NCBI GenBank assembly: GCA_031180665.1
Contig: JAPSLP010000012.1
Location: forward strand, 62,001 to 126,000
DNA length: 64,000 nucleotides
Direction: 5' to 3'
From: Cupriavidus sp.
Lineage (GTDB): Bacteria > Pseudomonadota > Gammaproteobacteria > Burkholderiales > Burkholderiaceae
In this document: piece by piece, positions 15,983 through 25,729 of the stretch
Layout: each line of letters opens with the position of its first letter
Position numbering within the stretch: position 1 is the first letter of the stretch
The notes under the pieces: model-generated
The model's database searches: none
Told to the model about the DNA's origin: nothing
Seen by the model: the letters and a program-made list of their open reading frames with translations, nothing else
Made by a program: the position numbers and the translations under genes

Positions 15983-17173
15983 ATGTTGCGCCGCTTCTGG
16001 CTGTTCTTTGCCCAGGCCGTCACGGTTGTGCTGGCCATCTGGTTTGTCGTGGCGACATTGAAACCGGAATGGCTGCAACGCGGGCGCGTCGCGGTCCAAT
16101 CCGGCTCGCCGATCGTCGCGCTCAAGGAAGTGGTGCCGAACGTCACAGGCCCATCCGCGGAACGCTCGTATAGCGAAGCGGCGCAGCTGGCGATGCCGGC
16201 GGTGGTCAATATCTTTACCAGCAAGAACGGCGCGCGCCGGGGCAATCCGCAGGCGGACGATCCATGGTTCCGCTTTTTCTTCGGTGACCGGCTGCCCGAG
16301 CGGCAGGAACCGGTGTCGAGCCTGGGCTCGGGTGTGATCGTCAGCGCCGAGGGCTACATTCTAACCAACCATCATGTGGTGGACGGCGCCGACGAGATCG
16401 AGGTGGCGCTGACCGACGGGCGCAAGGCCAATGCCAAGGTGGTGGGCTCGGACCCGGAAACGGATCTCGCGGTACTCAAGATCACGCTGAAGGACCTGCC
16501 GGCGATCACGCTGGGGCGCCTCGAGAACGTCAAGGTCGGCGATGTGGTGCTGGCCATCGGCAACCCGTTCGGCGTCGGCCAGACCGTGACGATGGGCATC
16601 GTGTCCGCGCTGGGCCGCAGTCATCTGGGCATCAACACGTTCGAGAACTTCATTCAGACCGATGCCGCGATCAACCCGGGCAACTCGGGCGGCGCGCTGG
16701 TCGATGCGCAGGGCAATCTGCTGGGGATCAATACGGCGATCTACTCGCGCTCGGGCGGCTCGCTGGGCATCGGCTTCGCGATTCCGGTGTCCACCGCCAA
16801 GCAGGTGATGGAATCGATCATCTCAACCGGCTCGGTGACGCGCGGCTGGATCGGTGTCGAGCCGCAGGACATGACGCCGGAGATCGCCGAATCGTTTGGC
16901 CTCGAAGCCAAGGAAGGCGCCCTGATCGCCGCGATCGTCCAAGGCGGCCCCGCCGACAAGGCCGGCGTGCGACCGGGTGATGTGCTGATTGCCGTGCAGG
17001 ATCAACCGATCACGGATACCACGGCACTGCTCAATGCAATCGCGCAGCTCAAGCCGGGTACGGAAGTGAAGATGAAGGTGGTACGTCGCGGCAAGCCGAC
17101 CGAAGTGACGGTGATGATCGGCAAGCGGCCTCCTCCCCCGCGGCGTGTGTTGCCTTACGACGAGGAAGATTGA
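15983..17173 (+). CDS. membrane-anchored S1C serine protease with one PDZ domain (DegS/AlgW-like)
   Basis: A 396-residue HtrA-family periplasmic protease. An N-terminal helix ([19 protein letters not shown]) anchors it in the inner membrane. The chymotrypsin-like domain carries the triad His in [10 protein letters not shown], Asp in DPETDLAVL, and Ser in [10 protein letters not shown] single PDZ domain (about residues 280-375) follows, with a short Pro-rich basic tail. One PDZ plus an anchor resembles DegS/AlgW sensors that start sigma-E release, rather than the two-PDZ DegP. No rseA/rpoE genes are nearby, so that role is inference. A perfect terminator follows the gene. Confidence 0.92.
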   Translation: MLRRFWLFFAQAVTVVLAIWFVVATLKPEWLQRGRVAVQSGSPIVALKEVVPNVTGPSAERSYSEAAQLAMPAVVNIFTSKNGARRGNPQADDPWFRFFFGDRLPERQEPVSSLGSGVIVSAEGYILTNHHVVDGADEIEVALTDGRKANAKVVGSDPETDLAVLKITLKDLPAITLGRLENVKVGDVVLAIGNPFGVGQTVTMGIVSALGRSHLGINTFENFIQTDAAINPGNSGGALVDAQGNLLGINTAIYSRSGGSLGIGFAIPVSTAKQVMESIISTGSVTRGWIGVEPQDMTPEIAESFGLEAKEGALIAAIVQGGPADKAGVRPGDVLIAVQDQPITDTTALLNAIAQLKPGTEVKMKVVRRGKPTEVTVMIGKRPPPPRRVLPYDEED

Positions 17174-17199
17174 GGACGTTCTGAATCTGCGATGAACCG

Positions 17200-17231
17200 A
17201 AAAGCCCCTTGGTGTTGCCAAGGGGCTTTTT
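17200..17231 (+). terminator. terminator after the DegS-like gene
   Basis: AAAAGCCCCTTGG / CCAAGGGGCTTTT with a TGTTG loop is followed by a further T. It lies 27 bp past the protease stop codon. Confidence 0.95.
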
Positions 17232-17232
17232 G

Positions 17233-17584
17233 TTGGCGCCTACCGACTGACGAATCGGTACGGGGAATTGGCGCTAACCCTGCACGAATTCGCTGCGGCG
17301 TGCTGGACACGGTCGCCCGGCCAAGGCCGGCAGGACGCCGCGGCACTCTCCGCTGCTTTGGCATGCCTCTGCGTTGGCAACTGCGGCGCCGTAATGCCAT
17401 CGTGACCCGACCGGCGCCGGTCACGCTATCGACGGTACGGCGTTCCAGGGATGCTGGCTTCGCGTGACATCCGGCCGCCCCCCATTGTGATGCCGCGCTC
17501 GTGTCGCCACGCCGAGGCAGCTTGCCGGCTACCGGGACGGACTCTCGAAGCGCATCGCGATTACGATCGGGACACCACAAAACA
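17233..17584. other. intergenic stretch without a gene
   Basis: About 350 bp between two terminators (protease on +, porin on -). Open frames here have no coding pattern or ribosome-binding site and no repeat was seen. Nothing can be assigned. Confidence 0.6.
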
Positions 17585-17616
17585 AAACGCCGGCATCCCG
17601 AAGGATGCCGGCGTTT
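17585..17616 (-). terminator. terminator after the porin gene
   Basis: AAACGCCGGCATCC / GGATGCCGGCGTTT is a perfect 14-bp stem with a CGAA loop. On the minus strand it is followed by a T-rich tail (TTTGTTTTG). Confidence 0.95.
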
Positions 17617-17652
17617 CGATCAAGCTAACTTGATGCGATCGCTCGCGTCAAA

Positions 17653-18738
17653 TTAGAACTTGTGACGCACGCCGATGATGGCGCCGAACTGGTCCTTGCC
17701 CGGCTCCACGTTGAACGTGCTGGCAGCGGCGGTAGCACCGATGGTGTTGAAGCCCGACACGCCCAGACCCGAACCATCCTTGTTCAGGGTGTACGACAGC
17801 GAGGTGTAGATGTCGGTACGCTTCGACAGCGCGTAGTCGCCGGTCAGGACGAATTGCCACGGATCAGCACCGCTGCGGCGGAAGTCCTGGTAGTACGCAG
17901 CACCCGTGACCGAGAAGGCCGGGGTCATTTGGTACGCCAGGCCAGCCCAGTACAGGTTCGACGTGCTGTTCAGAACGGTGGCGCCCGGCAGGGCCGCGCC
18001 GTCCGAAGCCTTCGCCCAACGGTAGCCCACGAAGGCCTTGGCCGGACCGAAAGCGTAGGTACCAGCAACGGTAGCGCGGCGGATCACCGGAGCCTGGTTA
18101 GCTTCGGTACCGACGTGCAGGTCGTCGTAAGCAGCACCGATCGCGAACGGGCCAGCTGCGTACGACAGCATGGCGCCCATTTCACGGCCGAACACGTTGC
18201 GGCCAGCAACTTCTTGGCCTTCAGCGCGGAACGAGTACAAGGCCGACGCGGTCAGGCCGCCGAACTTGCCGACGTACTTGACGGCGTTGTCAGCACGCGA
18301 TTGGAACTCGACAGCTTGCGAGGTGATCGAGTAACGCGGAGCGATCGCCATCGGGTCGAACTGCAGACCGAAGTCGTAGAACGGGGTCTGTTGACGACCC
18401 AGGGTCAGGGTGCCGAACTGGTTCTGCAGACCGACGTAGGCGGCACGACCGAACAGACGGCCACCTTGGCCCGAACGGCCGGTGTCGAGATCGAAACCGC
18501 TTTCCAGCACGAACAGACCCTTCAGGCCACCGCCCAGGTCTTCCACGCCACGCAGGCCCCAACGCGAGCCCGACTGGCCGCCCGACTGCATGCGGAACAG
18601 GTTTTCGCCCGTTTGGCCAGCGTTGTTGTTGTACTCGATACCAGCGTCGACCACGCCGTACAGGGTCACGCTCGACTGGGCGTAGGCACCACCAGCGGCC
18701 AGGGCGGCGACTGCAGCTGCAAACAGTTTCATCTTCAT
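17653..18738 (-). CDS. outer-membrane general porin (Burkholderiales OmpC-like)
   Basis: A 361-residue trimeric beta-barrel porin for small hydrophilic solutes. The signal peptide MKMKLFAAAVAALAAGGAYA is followed by QSSVTLYGVVDAGIEY, the first strand typical of this family. PGKDQFGAIIGVRHKF ends with the aromatic Phe needed for BAM-dependent assembly. Internal strands such as GSRWGLRGVEDLGGGLKGLF and the loop-3 region are recognisable. It is monocistronic, between its own terminator and a 236-bp upstream region. Base composition is slightly lower in G+C, as in strongly expressed porins. Confidence 0.93.
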   Translation of the reverse strand: MKMKLFAAAVAALAAGGAYAQSSVTLYGVVDAGIEYNNNAGQTGENLFRMQSGGQSGSRWGLRGVEDLGGGLKGLFVLESGFDLDTGRSGQGGRLFGRAAYVGLQNQFGTLTLGRQQTPFYDFGLQFDPMAIAPRYSITSQAVEFQSRADNAVKYVGKFGGLTASALYSFRAEGQEVAGRNVFGREMGAMLSYAAGPFAIGAAYDDLHVGTEANQAPVIRRATVAGTYAFGPAKAFVGYRWAKASDGAALPGATVLNSTSNLYWAGLAYQMTPAFSVTGAAYYQDFRRSGADPWQFVLTGDYALSKRTDIYTSLSYTLNKDGSGLGVSGFNTIGATAAASTFNVEPGKDQFGAIIGVRHKF

Positions 18739-18891
18739 ATCGACACTTTCCTTGTCAACTGATTGGGAAATCTTGGGTTGCCCAAGTGCATGGGCGACGC
18801 ATTCACCATCACGTCTGCTGCGTATTATGTGTCAGGCTCCCGCGCGCTCAGAAGGCTTTTTCGTCGTAAACCGTTCCTGAGGGCGGCTTTT

Positions 18892-18907
18892 GTTGCTGAA
18901 CAGCAAC
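18892..18907. repeat. short palindrome in the porin-tatC gap
   Basis: GTTGCTG-AA-CAGCAAC is a perfect inverted repeat in the 236 bp between the porin start and the tatC stop. It could be a regulator site for the porin promoter or a weak terminator for tatC; no T-run follows on either strand. Confidence 0.35.
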
Positions 18908-18974
18908 AGGAGAAACGGTGATTTTCCCCATTTTGGTGCAAAAAGGACGCAAGATTTGCGCCCTCCCGCACCCA

Positions 18975-19763
18975 TCAGTCGGCTTGCGACTCTTTTGCGG
19001 CGCCGTCATTGGGCAACGGACGGCCGATGACCTTGGCCATCAGCAGGCCAAGCTCGTAGAGCAGGATCAGCGGGATCGCCAGCAGCAGCTGGGACAGCAC
19101 GTCGGGCGGTGTGACGATGGCCGCGATGATGAAGGCGCCAACGATCACATAGGGGCGGATCTGCTTGAGCTTCTCCAGCTCCACGACGCCGAAGCGCACC
19201 AGCACGATGACGACCACCGGCACCTCGAAGGTGATGCCGAAGGCCAGGAACGTGGTCATCGCGAAGCCGAGATACTTGTCGATATCGGTCGACATCTCGG
19301 CACCCAGCGGCGCGTTGTAGTGCGCCATGAAATGGAACACGGTGGGGAACACCAGGAAATAAGCGAACGCCACGCCGAACAGGAACAGCAGATAGCTGCT
19401 GGTGACCAGCGGCATGATCAGCCGCTTCTCGTGCTGATAGAGTCCGGGCGCGACGAATTGCCAGATCTGGTACAGCACCCAGGGCAACGCAATCAGGAAG
19501 GCGACCAGCAGCGTGACCTTCATCGGCACGAAGAACGAGCCGGTCACGTCGGTGACGATCATCTTGCCGCCCTTGGGCAGCGACTCCATCAGCGGCCGTG
19601 CGAACAGATTGAAGATATCCGGCGCCCAGTACACCAGGCTGACGAATACCACCAGCACGCCGGCGACGGCCTTGACGATGCGCTCGCGCAGCTCCACCAG
19701 GTGGGAGATGAAGGTTTCCTGCGGGGATTCGTCTTGGGGATCGGGGGAACGCGATTCGCTCAT
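18975..19763 (-). CDS. tatC: Sec-independent protein translocase TatC
   Basis: The 262-residue polytopic receptor of the twin-arginine translocase; with TatB it binds the RR signal of folded substrates. The cytoplasmic N-terminus has the conserved HLVELRERI motif (near residues 20-28), followed by six membrane helices including FLIALPWVLYQIWQFVAPGL. The Glu/Pro-containing loop 1 region (PKGGKMIVTDVTGSFFVP) is present. Third gene of tatABC, 125 bp after tatB. Likely clients in the window are PetA and MsrP. Confidence 0.96.
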   Translation of the reverse strand: MSESRSPDPQDESPQETFISHLVELRERIVKAVAGVLVVFVSLVYWAPDIFNLFARPLMESLPKGGKMIVTDVTGSFFVPMKVTLLVAFLIALPWVLYQIWQFVAPGLYQHEKRLIMPLVTSSYLLFLFGVAFAYFLVFPTVFHFMAHYNAPLGAEMSTDIDKYLGFAMTTFLAFGITFEVPVVVIVLVRFGVVELEKLKQIRPYVIVGAFIIAAIVTPPDVLSQLLLAIPLILLYELGLLMAKVIGRPLPNDGAAKESQAD

Positions 19764-19888
19764 GGCGGCAGCCGCTCAGCAGCGGTGGGCGGACAACAGG
19801 GAAGAGAAAAGCGACATCGCGCGCGGCAAGGCGCGCGACGAACGTGCGGACCGGTCGGCCACCGGTGTCGGGGCGGACTGCCGCATGG

Positions 19889-20398
19889 TCACTCGAAGAA
19901 AGAACGCGCGGGACGCGTCGCCGGCCGGTGCCGCTTGACACGGGCCGCGCCGGACTGCGCCCAGCCGCGGACATTGTTCTGGCGCTTGTACCACTTCGGC
20001 ACCGCGGCCTGCTTGACGCGCCAGCTCTTGCGGCCGTTGTGCATCTTGTGCGCGCTGTCCCAGCTGGGGACATACGGCGCCGGCGCATCGCCGCCAGGCA
20101 CGCCGGTCTCCGTCTCGCCGGACAGCGCTTCGTTCAGCGACTGCGCCTGCTCGTTGACCTCTTTGTGGATGGTCCGCTCGACATCGCGCGCCGCATCCTC
20201 GAATTCGGTACGCATGCGGCGCAGCTCGTCCAGCTCGACTTCGCGGCTGACCTCGGCCTTCACATCGCTGATATAGCGTTGCGCTCGGCCAACCAGCGCG
20301 CCGACGGTGCGGGCGACCTTGGGCAGCCGCTCGGGGCCGATCACGATCAACGCGACCGCGCCGATCAGCGCCAGCTTGGAAATGCCCAGATCGATCAT
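19889..20398 (-). CDS. tatB: Sec-independent protein translocase TatB
   Basis: 169 residues with a single N-terminal membrane helix (MIDLGISKLALIGAVALIVIG), the hinge PERLPKVARTVG, then a long amphipathic helix and a basic, disordered tail. Glu in the helix-hinge region and the length separate it from TatA. ATG20398 was chosen because it begins the conserved MIDLG start; the frame is open slightly upstream. Confidence 0.95.
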   Translation of the reverse strand: MIDLGISKLALIGAVALIVIGPERLPKVARTVGALVGRAQRYISDVKAEVSREVELDELRRMRTEFEDAARDVERTIHKEVNEQAQSLNEALSGETETGVPGGDAPAPYVPSWDSAHKMHNGRKSWRVKQAAVPKWYKRQNNVRGWAQSGAARVKRHRPATRPARSFFE

Positions 20399-20543
20399 GC
20401 GGGATTCAATGCCAGTACCGGGAACGGCTGGGCGCAATGCCCCGCGCCGCCACCCGGAGGAAGGAGGGAATCAGTGTGCCGGGGCACGGCCTGGCCGATG
20501 CGAGACCGCGCCGGCCGGACGCCGACTGACTGCATGGCCGTGA

Positions 20544-20786
20544 TTACTGCTGCTGGCGCGACTTTTCCTTGGCGTCCACGTCGATCGTGGTCGAGTCGCG
20601 CAGTTCCTTGGGCGTGCCGGTGGCGGTGTCCTCGCCCGCGGGAGCGTTGGGATCCTTCATGCCGTCCTTGAAGCCCTTGACCGCACCGCCCAGATCCTGG
20701 CCGATGTTGCGCAGTTTCTTCGTACCGAAGACCAGCATGACGATCACCAGCACGATCAGCCAATGCCAAATGCTAAACGAACCCAT
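20544..20786 (-). CDS. tatA: Sec-independent protein translocase TatA
   Basis: An 80-residue pore-forming component: N-terminal helix [16 protein letters not shown], the [10 protein letters not shown] hinge, the amphipathic helix [15 protein letters not shown], and an acidic tail. First gene of tatABC, downstream of the HIT gene in the same direction. Confidence 0.96.
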   Translation of the reverse strand: MGSFSIWHWLIVLVIVMLVFGTKKLRNIGQDLGGAVKGFKDGMKDPNAPAGEDTATGTPKELRDSTTIDVDAKEKSRQQQ

Positions 20787-20936
20787 TTTCCTGCTCCTGA
20801 TGAAGCCCCGCGCGGCACCTTGCCACGCGGACCCGTTGTTCCGTCCGAGCTCGCACGCCGGGCGACGGTAGCCGGCGCTGTTTCGTCCGCCGCAAGCGGC
20901 CAGACGTCATTCTCCACTCCAGGCTTGCCGCGGCGG

Positions 20937-21293
20937 CTAGGGCAGCGCGACCTTCCATTCGGTCCGCGGCCCGCCCATCACGTGCAGATGCAGGTGATAG
21001 ACCTCCTGGCCGCCGTCCGAACCGGTGTTGATCACGGTGCGGAAGCCATTGCCGCAGCCCGCCTCACGGGCCAATTGCGGCGCCTTGAGCAGCATTTTAG
21101 CAAGCACGTCGCCTTCGCCCGGGCCGCATTCGGCGAGCGAGTCCACATGCACCTTCGGAATGATCAGGAAGTGCACCGGCGCCTTCGGATGGATATCGTG
21201 AAACGCCAGCATGTCGGCGTCCTCGTACACCTTGCGCGACGGTATCTGGCCGGCGACGATCTTGCAGAAGATGCAATTCTCGTGTGCATTCAT
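20937..21293 (-). CDS. HIT-family nucleotide hydrolase/transferase (HinT-like)
   Basis: A 118-residue histidine-triad protein, probably a purine nucleoside phosphoramidase of the HinT branch. The catalytic triad HLHLHVMGG is near residues 101-109, and the N-terminal CIFCKIVAGQIPS provides the usual zinc-type Cys pair. Location between the his and tat genes is typical of this lineage. Confidence 0.93.
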   Translation of the reverse strand: MNAHENCIFCKIVAGQIPSRKVYEDADMLAFHDIHPKAPVHFLIIPKVHVDSLAECGPGEGDVLAKMLLKAPQLAREAGCGNGFRTVINTGSDGGQEVYHLHLHVMGGPRTEWKVALP

Positions 21294-21360
21294 GAAAGTT
21301 TCATTGCGAAGTGAAGGACACCGGCGAGCCGGATTCCAGCCTGGGCCCGGCTCGCGCCGT

Positions 21361-21768
21361 CTAGAAACGCTGCTCCGGGTACATCGGCTTGCTGTCGTTC
21401 AAATACAACCAGCCTTTGACAATACGGTAAAGAATCCACAGCGACAACAGGCCCCAGACGATGAAGGCCAGCGCGATGCCCACCACGGTGGCGAACAGCA
21501 CGCCGCCGAGCACCGTCCACGCGACGGACCACCAGAACGAACGGATCTGCCACGCAAAGTGCGATGCATAGAGCGTGCCGCGCGCATCGTCGCGCTTGAC
21601 GTAGTTGATGATGATCGCGATCAGCGCGGTGATGCCGCCGGTCAGCCAGAAAATCGCATACAGCCCGTACAGGATATGGGTCAGCTTGCGCAGGCTGTCC
21701 AGCTGCGCGCCGCCGCTGCTCGGCACCACCTGACCGGGATAATCCCGACCGGGATAGTCGTTGCTCAT
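21361..21768 (-). CDS. small integral membrane protein (DUF4870-like)
   Basis: 135 residues with three probable membrane helices (ILYGLYAIFWLTGGITALIAIIINYV; a central AWTVLGGVLFATVVGIALAFIVW segment; LLSLWILYRIVKGWLYL). Conserved polar residues around YVKRDDARGTLYASHFAWQIRSFWW resemble DUF4870/DUF805-type proteins. Function unknown. It sits 85 bp after hisE in the same direction and is probably read through from the his operon. Confidence 0.75.
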   Translation of the reverse strand: MSNDYPGRDYPGQVVPSSGGAQLDSLRKLTHILYGLYAIFWLTGGITALIAIIINYVKRDDARGTLYASHFAWQIRSFWWSVAWTVLGGVLFATVVGIALAFIVWGLLSLWILYRIVKGWLYLNDSKPMYPEQRF

Positions 21769-21853
21769 TGCGCCTCCTTGCGTGTGCGCACGGTTCGATC
21801 CAGACGATACTGTGCCACACGATACACCGCCGCCCGTGCAGGGGCGCCGGCGC

Positions 21854-22246
21854 TCACTTCGACCCGGGCGTGCGCGCCGCCTTTTCGGCCAGTCCCGACA
21901 GCCCCTCGCGGCGCGCCAGTTCGGCCACCACGTCGGCCGGGCTCAGGCCGAAGCGGGCCAGCAGCACCATGCTGTGGAACCACAGGTCCGCGACCTCGTA
22001 GACGACCTTGTCCAGCGCGGGGCCGGACAGGCCGGCGGCGCGCGCGTCCTTGGCCGCCATCACGGTCTCGGTGGCTTCTTCGCCGATCTTCTTCAGGATC
22101 GCGTCGTCGCCCTTGTGGAACAGCCGCGCCACATACGATTGGTCGGGATCGCCGCCGTGTTCGGGCTTGCGCGATTCGAGCACCGCGGCCACGCGCGCCA
22201 GCACGTCGGCCAGCGCGTCGGCCTGGTTCGATGGGGAGTCGCTCAT
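21854..22246 (-). CDS. hisE: phosphoribosyl-ATP pyrophosphatase
   Basis: The second step of histidine synthesis, PR-ATP to PR-AMP plus PPi. A 130-residue all-helical protein of the MazG-like fold with the acidic metal site [16 protein letters not shown] and the later [13 protein letters not shown]. It is separate from hisI, unlike the enterobacterial fusion, but the hisI stop and hisE start overlap as TGATG. Confidence 0.96.
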   Translation of the reverse strand: MSDSPSNQADALADVLARVAAVLESRKPEHGGDPDQSYVARLFHKGDDAILKKIGEEATETVMAAKDARAAGLSGPALDKVVYEVADLWFHSMVLLARFGLSPADVVAELARREGLSGLAEKAARTPGSK

Positions 22247-22653
22247 CAGTGATTGCCGCCGTAGATGGACGAGGGGTCCTTCAGCACCGGTTCGACCGTC
22301 TGCCAGTCGCCGTCCTCGACGTCGCCCTCGAATTTCTGGAAGAAGCAGGAATGGCGGCCGGTGTGGCATGCAATGTCGCCGGCCTGCGTGACCTTCAGCA
22401 GCACCACGTCTTCGTCGCAGTCCAGGCGGATCTCATGCACCTTCTGCACATGGCCCGATTCCTCGCCCTTGTGCCACAGCCGCTTGCGCGAGCGCGACCA
22501 GAACACCGCCTCGCCGAGCTCGACGGTGCGCTGCAGCGCTTCGCGATTCATGAAGGCGAACATCAGCACGTCGTTGGAGCCCACTTCCTGCACGATCACC
22601 GGCACCAGGCCGTGATCGTCCCATTTGACCTTGTTGAGCCACTTCTTTTGCAT
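22246..22653 (-). CDS. hisI: phosphoribosyl-AMP cyclohydrolase
   Basis: The third step, opening the adenine ring of PR-AMP. 135 residues with the zinc and magnesium ligands visible: [10 protein letters not shown] and the C-terminal [18 protein letters not shown]22653 ([11 protein letters not shown]) is 3 bp after the hisF stop. It overlaps the hisE start by one base, suggesting translational coupling. Confidence 0.96.
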   Translation of the reverse strand: MQKKWLNKVKWDDHGLVPVIVQEVGSNDVLMFAFMNREALQRTVELGEAVFWSRSRKRLWHKGEESGHVQKVHEIRLDCDEDVVLLKVTQAGDIACHTGRHSCFFQKFEGDVEDGDWQTVEPVLKDPSSIYGGNH

Positions 22654-22655
22654 CG

Positions 22656-23426
22656 TCAAACCCGCATCGGAATGCCCTCGCGGGCCATGAATGCCTTCGC
22701 CTCGGCCACCGTGTGCTGGCCGTAGTGGAAGATGCTCGCCGCCAGCACCGCGTCGGCGTGGCCGATGCGGATGCCGTCGGCCAGGTCCTGCAGCCCGCCG
22801 ACGCCGCCCGAGGCGATCACCGGCACGCCCACCGCGTCGCTGACCGCGCGGGTCAGCTCGAGGTCGAAGCCGCTTTTCGTGCCATCCCGATCCATGCTGG
22901 TCAGCAGCAGTTCGCCGGCGCCGCGGCGCGCCATTTCGCGGGCCCACTCGACGGCGTCGAGCCCGGTCGCCTTGCGCCCGCCGTGGGTGAACACCTCCCA
23001 GCGCGGCGGCTCGCCCGGTGCGGAACTGCGCTTGGCGTCGATCGCCACCACGATGCATTGCGAGCCATAGCGTGCGGTGGCATCCGAGACCAGCTGCGGA
23101 TTGCTGATCGCCGACGAATTGACGCTGATCTTGTCCGCGCCGGCATTGAGCAGGCGGCGCACGTCCTCGACGGTGCGCACGCCGCCGCCGACGGTCAGCG
23201 GAATGAACACCTGCGAGGCAACCGCCTCGATGATGTTCAGCATCAGGTCGCGACCGTCGCTGGTCGCCGTGATGTCCAGGAATGTGATTTCGTCCGCGCC
23301 CTGTTCGTCATAGCGGCGCGCGATCTCGACCGGGTCGCCCGCGTCGCGCAATTCGACGAAGTTGACCCCTTTGACCACCCGCCCATTGGTCACGTCCAGG
23401 CAGGGGATGATACGTTTGGCTAGCAT
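22656..23426 (-). CDS. hisF: imidazole glycerol phosphate synthase cyclase subunit
   Basis: A 256-residue (beta/alpha)8 barrel that takes ammonia from HisH to form IGP and AICAR. The catalytic acids are in the conserved [14 protein letters not shown] near the start and [12 protein letters not shown] in the middle; phosphate-binding loops GGGVRT and ASGGVG are intact. ATG23426 has AAGGA upstream and gives the family start [13 protein letters not shown] five codons earlier was rejected. Confidence 0.97.
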   Translation of the reverse strand: MLAKRIIPCLDVTNGRVVKGVNFVELRDAGDPVEIARRYDEQGADEITFLDITATSDGRDLMLNIIEAVASQVFIPLTVGGGVRTVEDVRRLLNAGADKISVNSSAISNPQLVSDATARYGSQCIVVAIDAKRSSAPGEPPRWEVFTHGGRKATGLDAVEWAREMARRGAGELLLTSMDRDGTKSGFDLELTRAVSDAVGVPVIASGGVGGLQDLADGIRIGHADAVLAASIFHYGQHTVAEAKAFMAREGIPMRV

Positions 23427-23504
23427 CGGAATCCTTGCCACGCGTCACGCGCTGGTGCGGTGCGGCGCGGGCAGCAGCGCCCCCCGGGGCGCAATGGCGA
23501 CGGC

Positions 23505-24251
23505 TTACTGGCCGGCGCCGAGTTTGTCCGCGAGCGCCTGCGCGTCCGCGAAATTCAGGTCGCCGGAGTAGATCGCGCGGCCGCAGATCACCCCTTCGAC
23601 GCCTTCGCTCTCGACCGAGCACAGCCGGTCGATATCGCTCATGTTCGACAGGCCGCCGCTGGCGATCACCGGAATCGACACCGACTGCGCCAGCTTGACC
23701 GTCGCATCGATGTTGATGCCCTGCAGCATGCCGTCGCGGCCGATGTCGGTGTAGATGATCGCCTCGACGCCGTAGTCCTCGTACTTGCGCGCCAGGTCGA
23801 TCACCTCGTGGCCGGTCAGCTTGCTCCAGCCGTCGGTGGCGACCTTGCCCTCGCGGGCATCGAGTCCGACGATGATGTGGCCGCCGAACGCCGAGCACGC
23901 GTCCTTCAGGAAGCCCGGGTTCTTGACCGCGGCGGTGCCGATGATGATGTACGACAGGCCGTCGTCCAGCCAGCGCTCGATCGTGTTCAGGTCGCGGATA
24001 CCTCCGCCGAGCTGGACCGGGATCTCTTCGCCGACCTCGGCAATGATGGCCTTGATCGCGGCCTCATTGCGGGGCTTGCCGACGAAAGCGCCGTTCAGGT
24101 CGACCAGGTGCAGACGGCGCGCGCCCTGTTCCACCCAATGTCGTGCCATGGCGGCGGGCTCTTCGGAGAAGACGGTGGCCTGGTCCATATCGCCTTGTTT
24201 GAGGCGTACACATTGACCGTCCTTCAGGTCGATGGCCGGAATGAGCAACAT
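23505..24251 (-). CDS. hisA: phosphoribosylformimino-AICAR ribotide isomerase
   Basis: The fourth step, an Amadori rearrangement of ProFAR to PRFAR. A 248-residue barrel homologous to HisF, with catalytic Asp in [15 protein letters not shown] near residue 8 and a second in [11 protein letters not shown] near 130. Phosphate-binding loops LGGGIRD and ASGGLSN are present. It lies between hisH (90 bp) and hisF (78 bp). Confidence 0.97.
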   Translation of the reverse strand: MLLIPAIDLKDGQCVRLKQGDMDQATVFSEEPAAMARHWVEQGARRLHLVDLNGAFVGKPRNEAAIKAIIAEVGEEIPVQLGGGIRDLNTIERWLDDGLSYIIIGTAAVKNPGFLKDACSAFGGHIIVGLDAREGKVATDGWSKLTGHEVIDLARKYEDYGVEAIIYTDIGRDGMLQGINIDATVKLAQSVSIPVIASGGLSNMSDIDRLCSVESEGVEGVICGRAIYSGDLNFADAQALADKLGAGQ

Positions 24252-24341
24252 AAGCGTGACGAGCGTGTTGAAGTAAAAAGGTTGTCCTGGCGTGACCGGC
24301 GCTGCCGGCCCGGCCTTGTCTGCGTCGAACGGCTTGGTGAA

Positions 24342-24995
24342 TCAGGGCTTCCAGTCCACGAAGTTCCGGTAGAGCTGCAAGCCAAGCGCCGCGCTCTTCT
24401 CGGGGTGGAACTGCGTGGCAAAAATATTATCTCGGGCCACCGCGCTGGTAAACACGACGCCATATTCGGTTTCCCCGGCAGTATGGGCGGAATCGCGCGG
24501 CTGCACAAAGTAGCTGTGTACGAAATAGAACCAGCTCTGGTCGGGAATACCCTGCCACAGCGGATGCGGCCGGGTCTGGCGAACGCGGTTCCAGCCCATC
24601 TGCGGCACCTTGTAGCGCGAGCCGTCCGGCTGCGTCATGCCGTCGAGCTCGAAGCGGACCACCTCGCCGGGCATCAGGCCCAGGCATGGCGTGCTGTCCG
24701 CACCGGCCCTACTTTCCCTGCTCGCTTCGAACAGCATCTGTTCGCCAACGCACACGCCCAGCAGCGGCTTGCTGTCCGCGGCCTCGAGCACGGCCTCGCG
24801 CAACCCCGAGGCGTTCAGTGCCGCCATGCAGTCGGGCATCGCGCCCTGGCCCGGCAGCACCACGCGCTCGGCGGCCCGGATGCCCTCGGGCGCATCGACG
24901 ACGCGCACATCGGCATCGGGCGCCGCACGGCGCAACGCCTGCGCCACCGAGCGCAGGTTGCCCATGCCGTAATCCACAATTGCAATCGTAGTCAT
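24342..24995 (-). CDS. hisH: imidazole glycerol phosphate synthase glutaminase subunit
   Basis: A 217-residue class I glutamine amidotransferase. The nucleophile elbow [10 protein letters not shown] holds the catalytic Cys (near residue 87), and the His-x-Glu pair is in TQFHPEKSA near the C-terminus. The oxyanion strand [10 protein letters not shown] is complete. ATG24995 ([13 protein letters not shown]) was chosen over a longer frame. The 142-bp gap to hisB has no gene. Confidence 0.97.
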   Translation of the reverse strand: MTTIAIVDYGMGNLRSVAQALRRAAPDADVRVVDAPEGIRAAERVVLPGQGAMPDCMAALNASGLREAVLEAADSKPLLGVCVGEQMLFEASRESRAGADSTPCLGLMPGEVVRFELDGMTQPDGSRYKVPQMGWNRVRQTRPHPLWQGIPDQSWFYFVHSYFVQPRDSAHTAGETEYGVVFTSAVARDNIFATQFHPEKSAALGLQLYRNFVDWKP

Positions 24996-25137
24996 GATGT
25001 TGGAAACGGCCGTGGCATCGCATGGCCGTCCCCTCGGAAACGGTGGAGGTGGTGGGGTTCGATAGAGATCGGTAGAACCGGTCGGCGTGGCCGGCGGCAG
25101 GCAAAACCCGCCGCCAGTCATCGGACCGGTAGCGAAA

Positions 25138-25725
25138 TCAGAGCGTGCCCTTGGTCGACGGAATCGTGTTGGCCGCGCGCGGATCCAGCTCCACCGCCAT
25201 GCGCAGCGCCCGGCCGAAGGCCTTGAATACCGTTTCGCATTGATGGTGGGCATTGATGCCGCGCAGATTGTCGATATGCAGCGTCACGCCGGCATGGTTG
25301 ACGAAGCCGCGGAAGAACTCGATGGTCAGGTCGACATCGAAGCTGCCCACGCGCGCCCGGGTGAACGGCACGTGGAACTCCAGCCCGGGGCGGCCCGAGA
25401 AATCGATCACCACGCGCGACAGGCATTCATCCAGCGGCACGTAGCTGTGCCCATAGCGGGTGATGCCCTTCTTGTCGCCGATGGCCTTGGCCACCGCCTG
25501 CCCCAGCGTGATGCCGACATCCTCGACCGTATGGTGGTCGTCGATATGGGTATCGCCCTTGGCCTCGACCTCGAGGTCGAACATGCCATGGCGGGCGATC
25601 TGGTCCAGCATGTGGTCCAGGAAGGGAACGCCGGAAGCCAGCAGCTGGCGCCCGGTGCCGTCCAGATTCAGCGCAACGCGGATCTGGGTCTCGGAGGTAT
25701 TGCGGGTGACCTCGGCAACACGCAT
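25138..25725 (-). CDS. hisB: imidazoleglycerol-phosphate dehydratase
   Basis: The sixth step, manganese-dependent dehydration of IGP. 195 residues, monofunctional (no HAD phosphatase domain as in E. coli). The internally duplicated metal-binding motifs are [10 protein letters not shown] and [17 protein letters not shown], with [14 protein letters not shown] before them. ATG25725 ([13 protein letters not shown]) lies 4 bp after hisC. Confidence 0.97.
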   Translation of the reverse strand: MRVAEVTRNTSETQIRVALNLDGTGRQLLASGVPFLDHMLDQIARHGMFDLEVEAKGDTHIDDHHTVEDVGITLGQAVAKAIGDKKGITRYGHSYVPLDECLSRVVIDFSGRPGLEFHVPFTRARVGSFDVDLTIEFFRGFVNHAGVTLHIDNLRGINAHHQCETVFKAFGRALRMAVELDPRAANTIPSTKGTL

Positions 25726-25729
25726 GGTG

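Noticed and set aside
17155..17580. Open frame after the DegS-like gene on -
   Set aside because: It runs through the protease terminator and has no ribosome-binding site or recognisable protein pattern.
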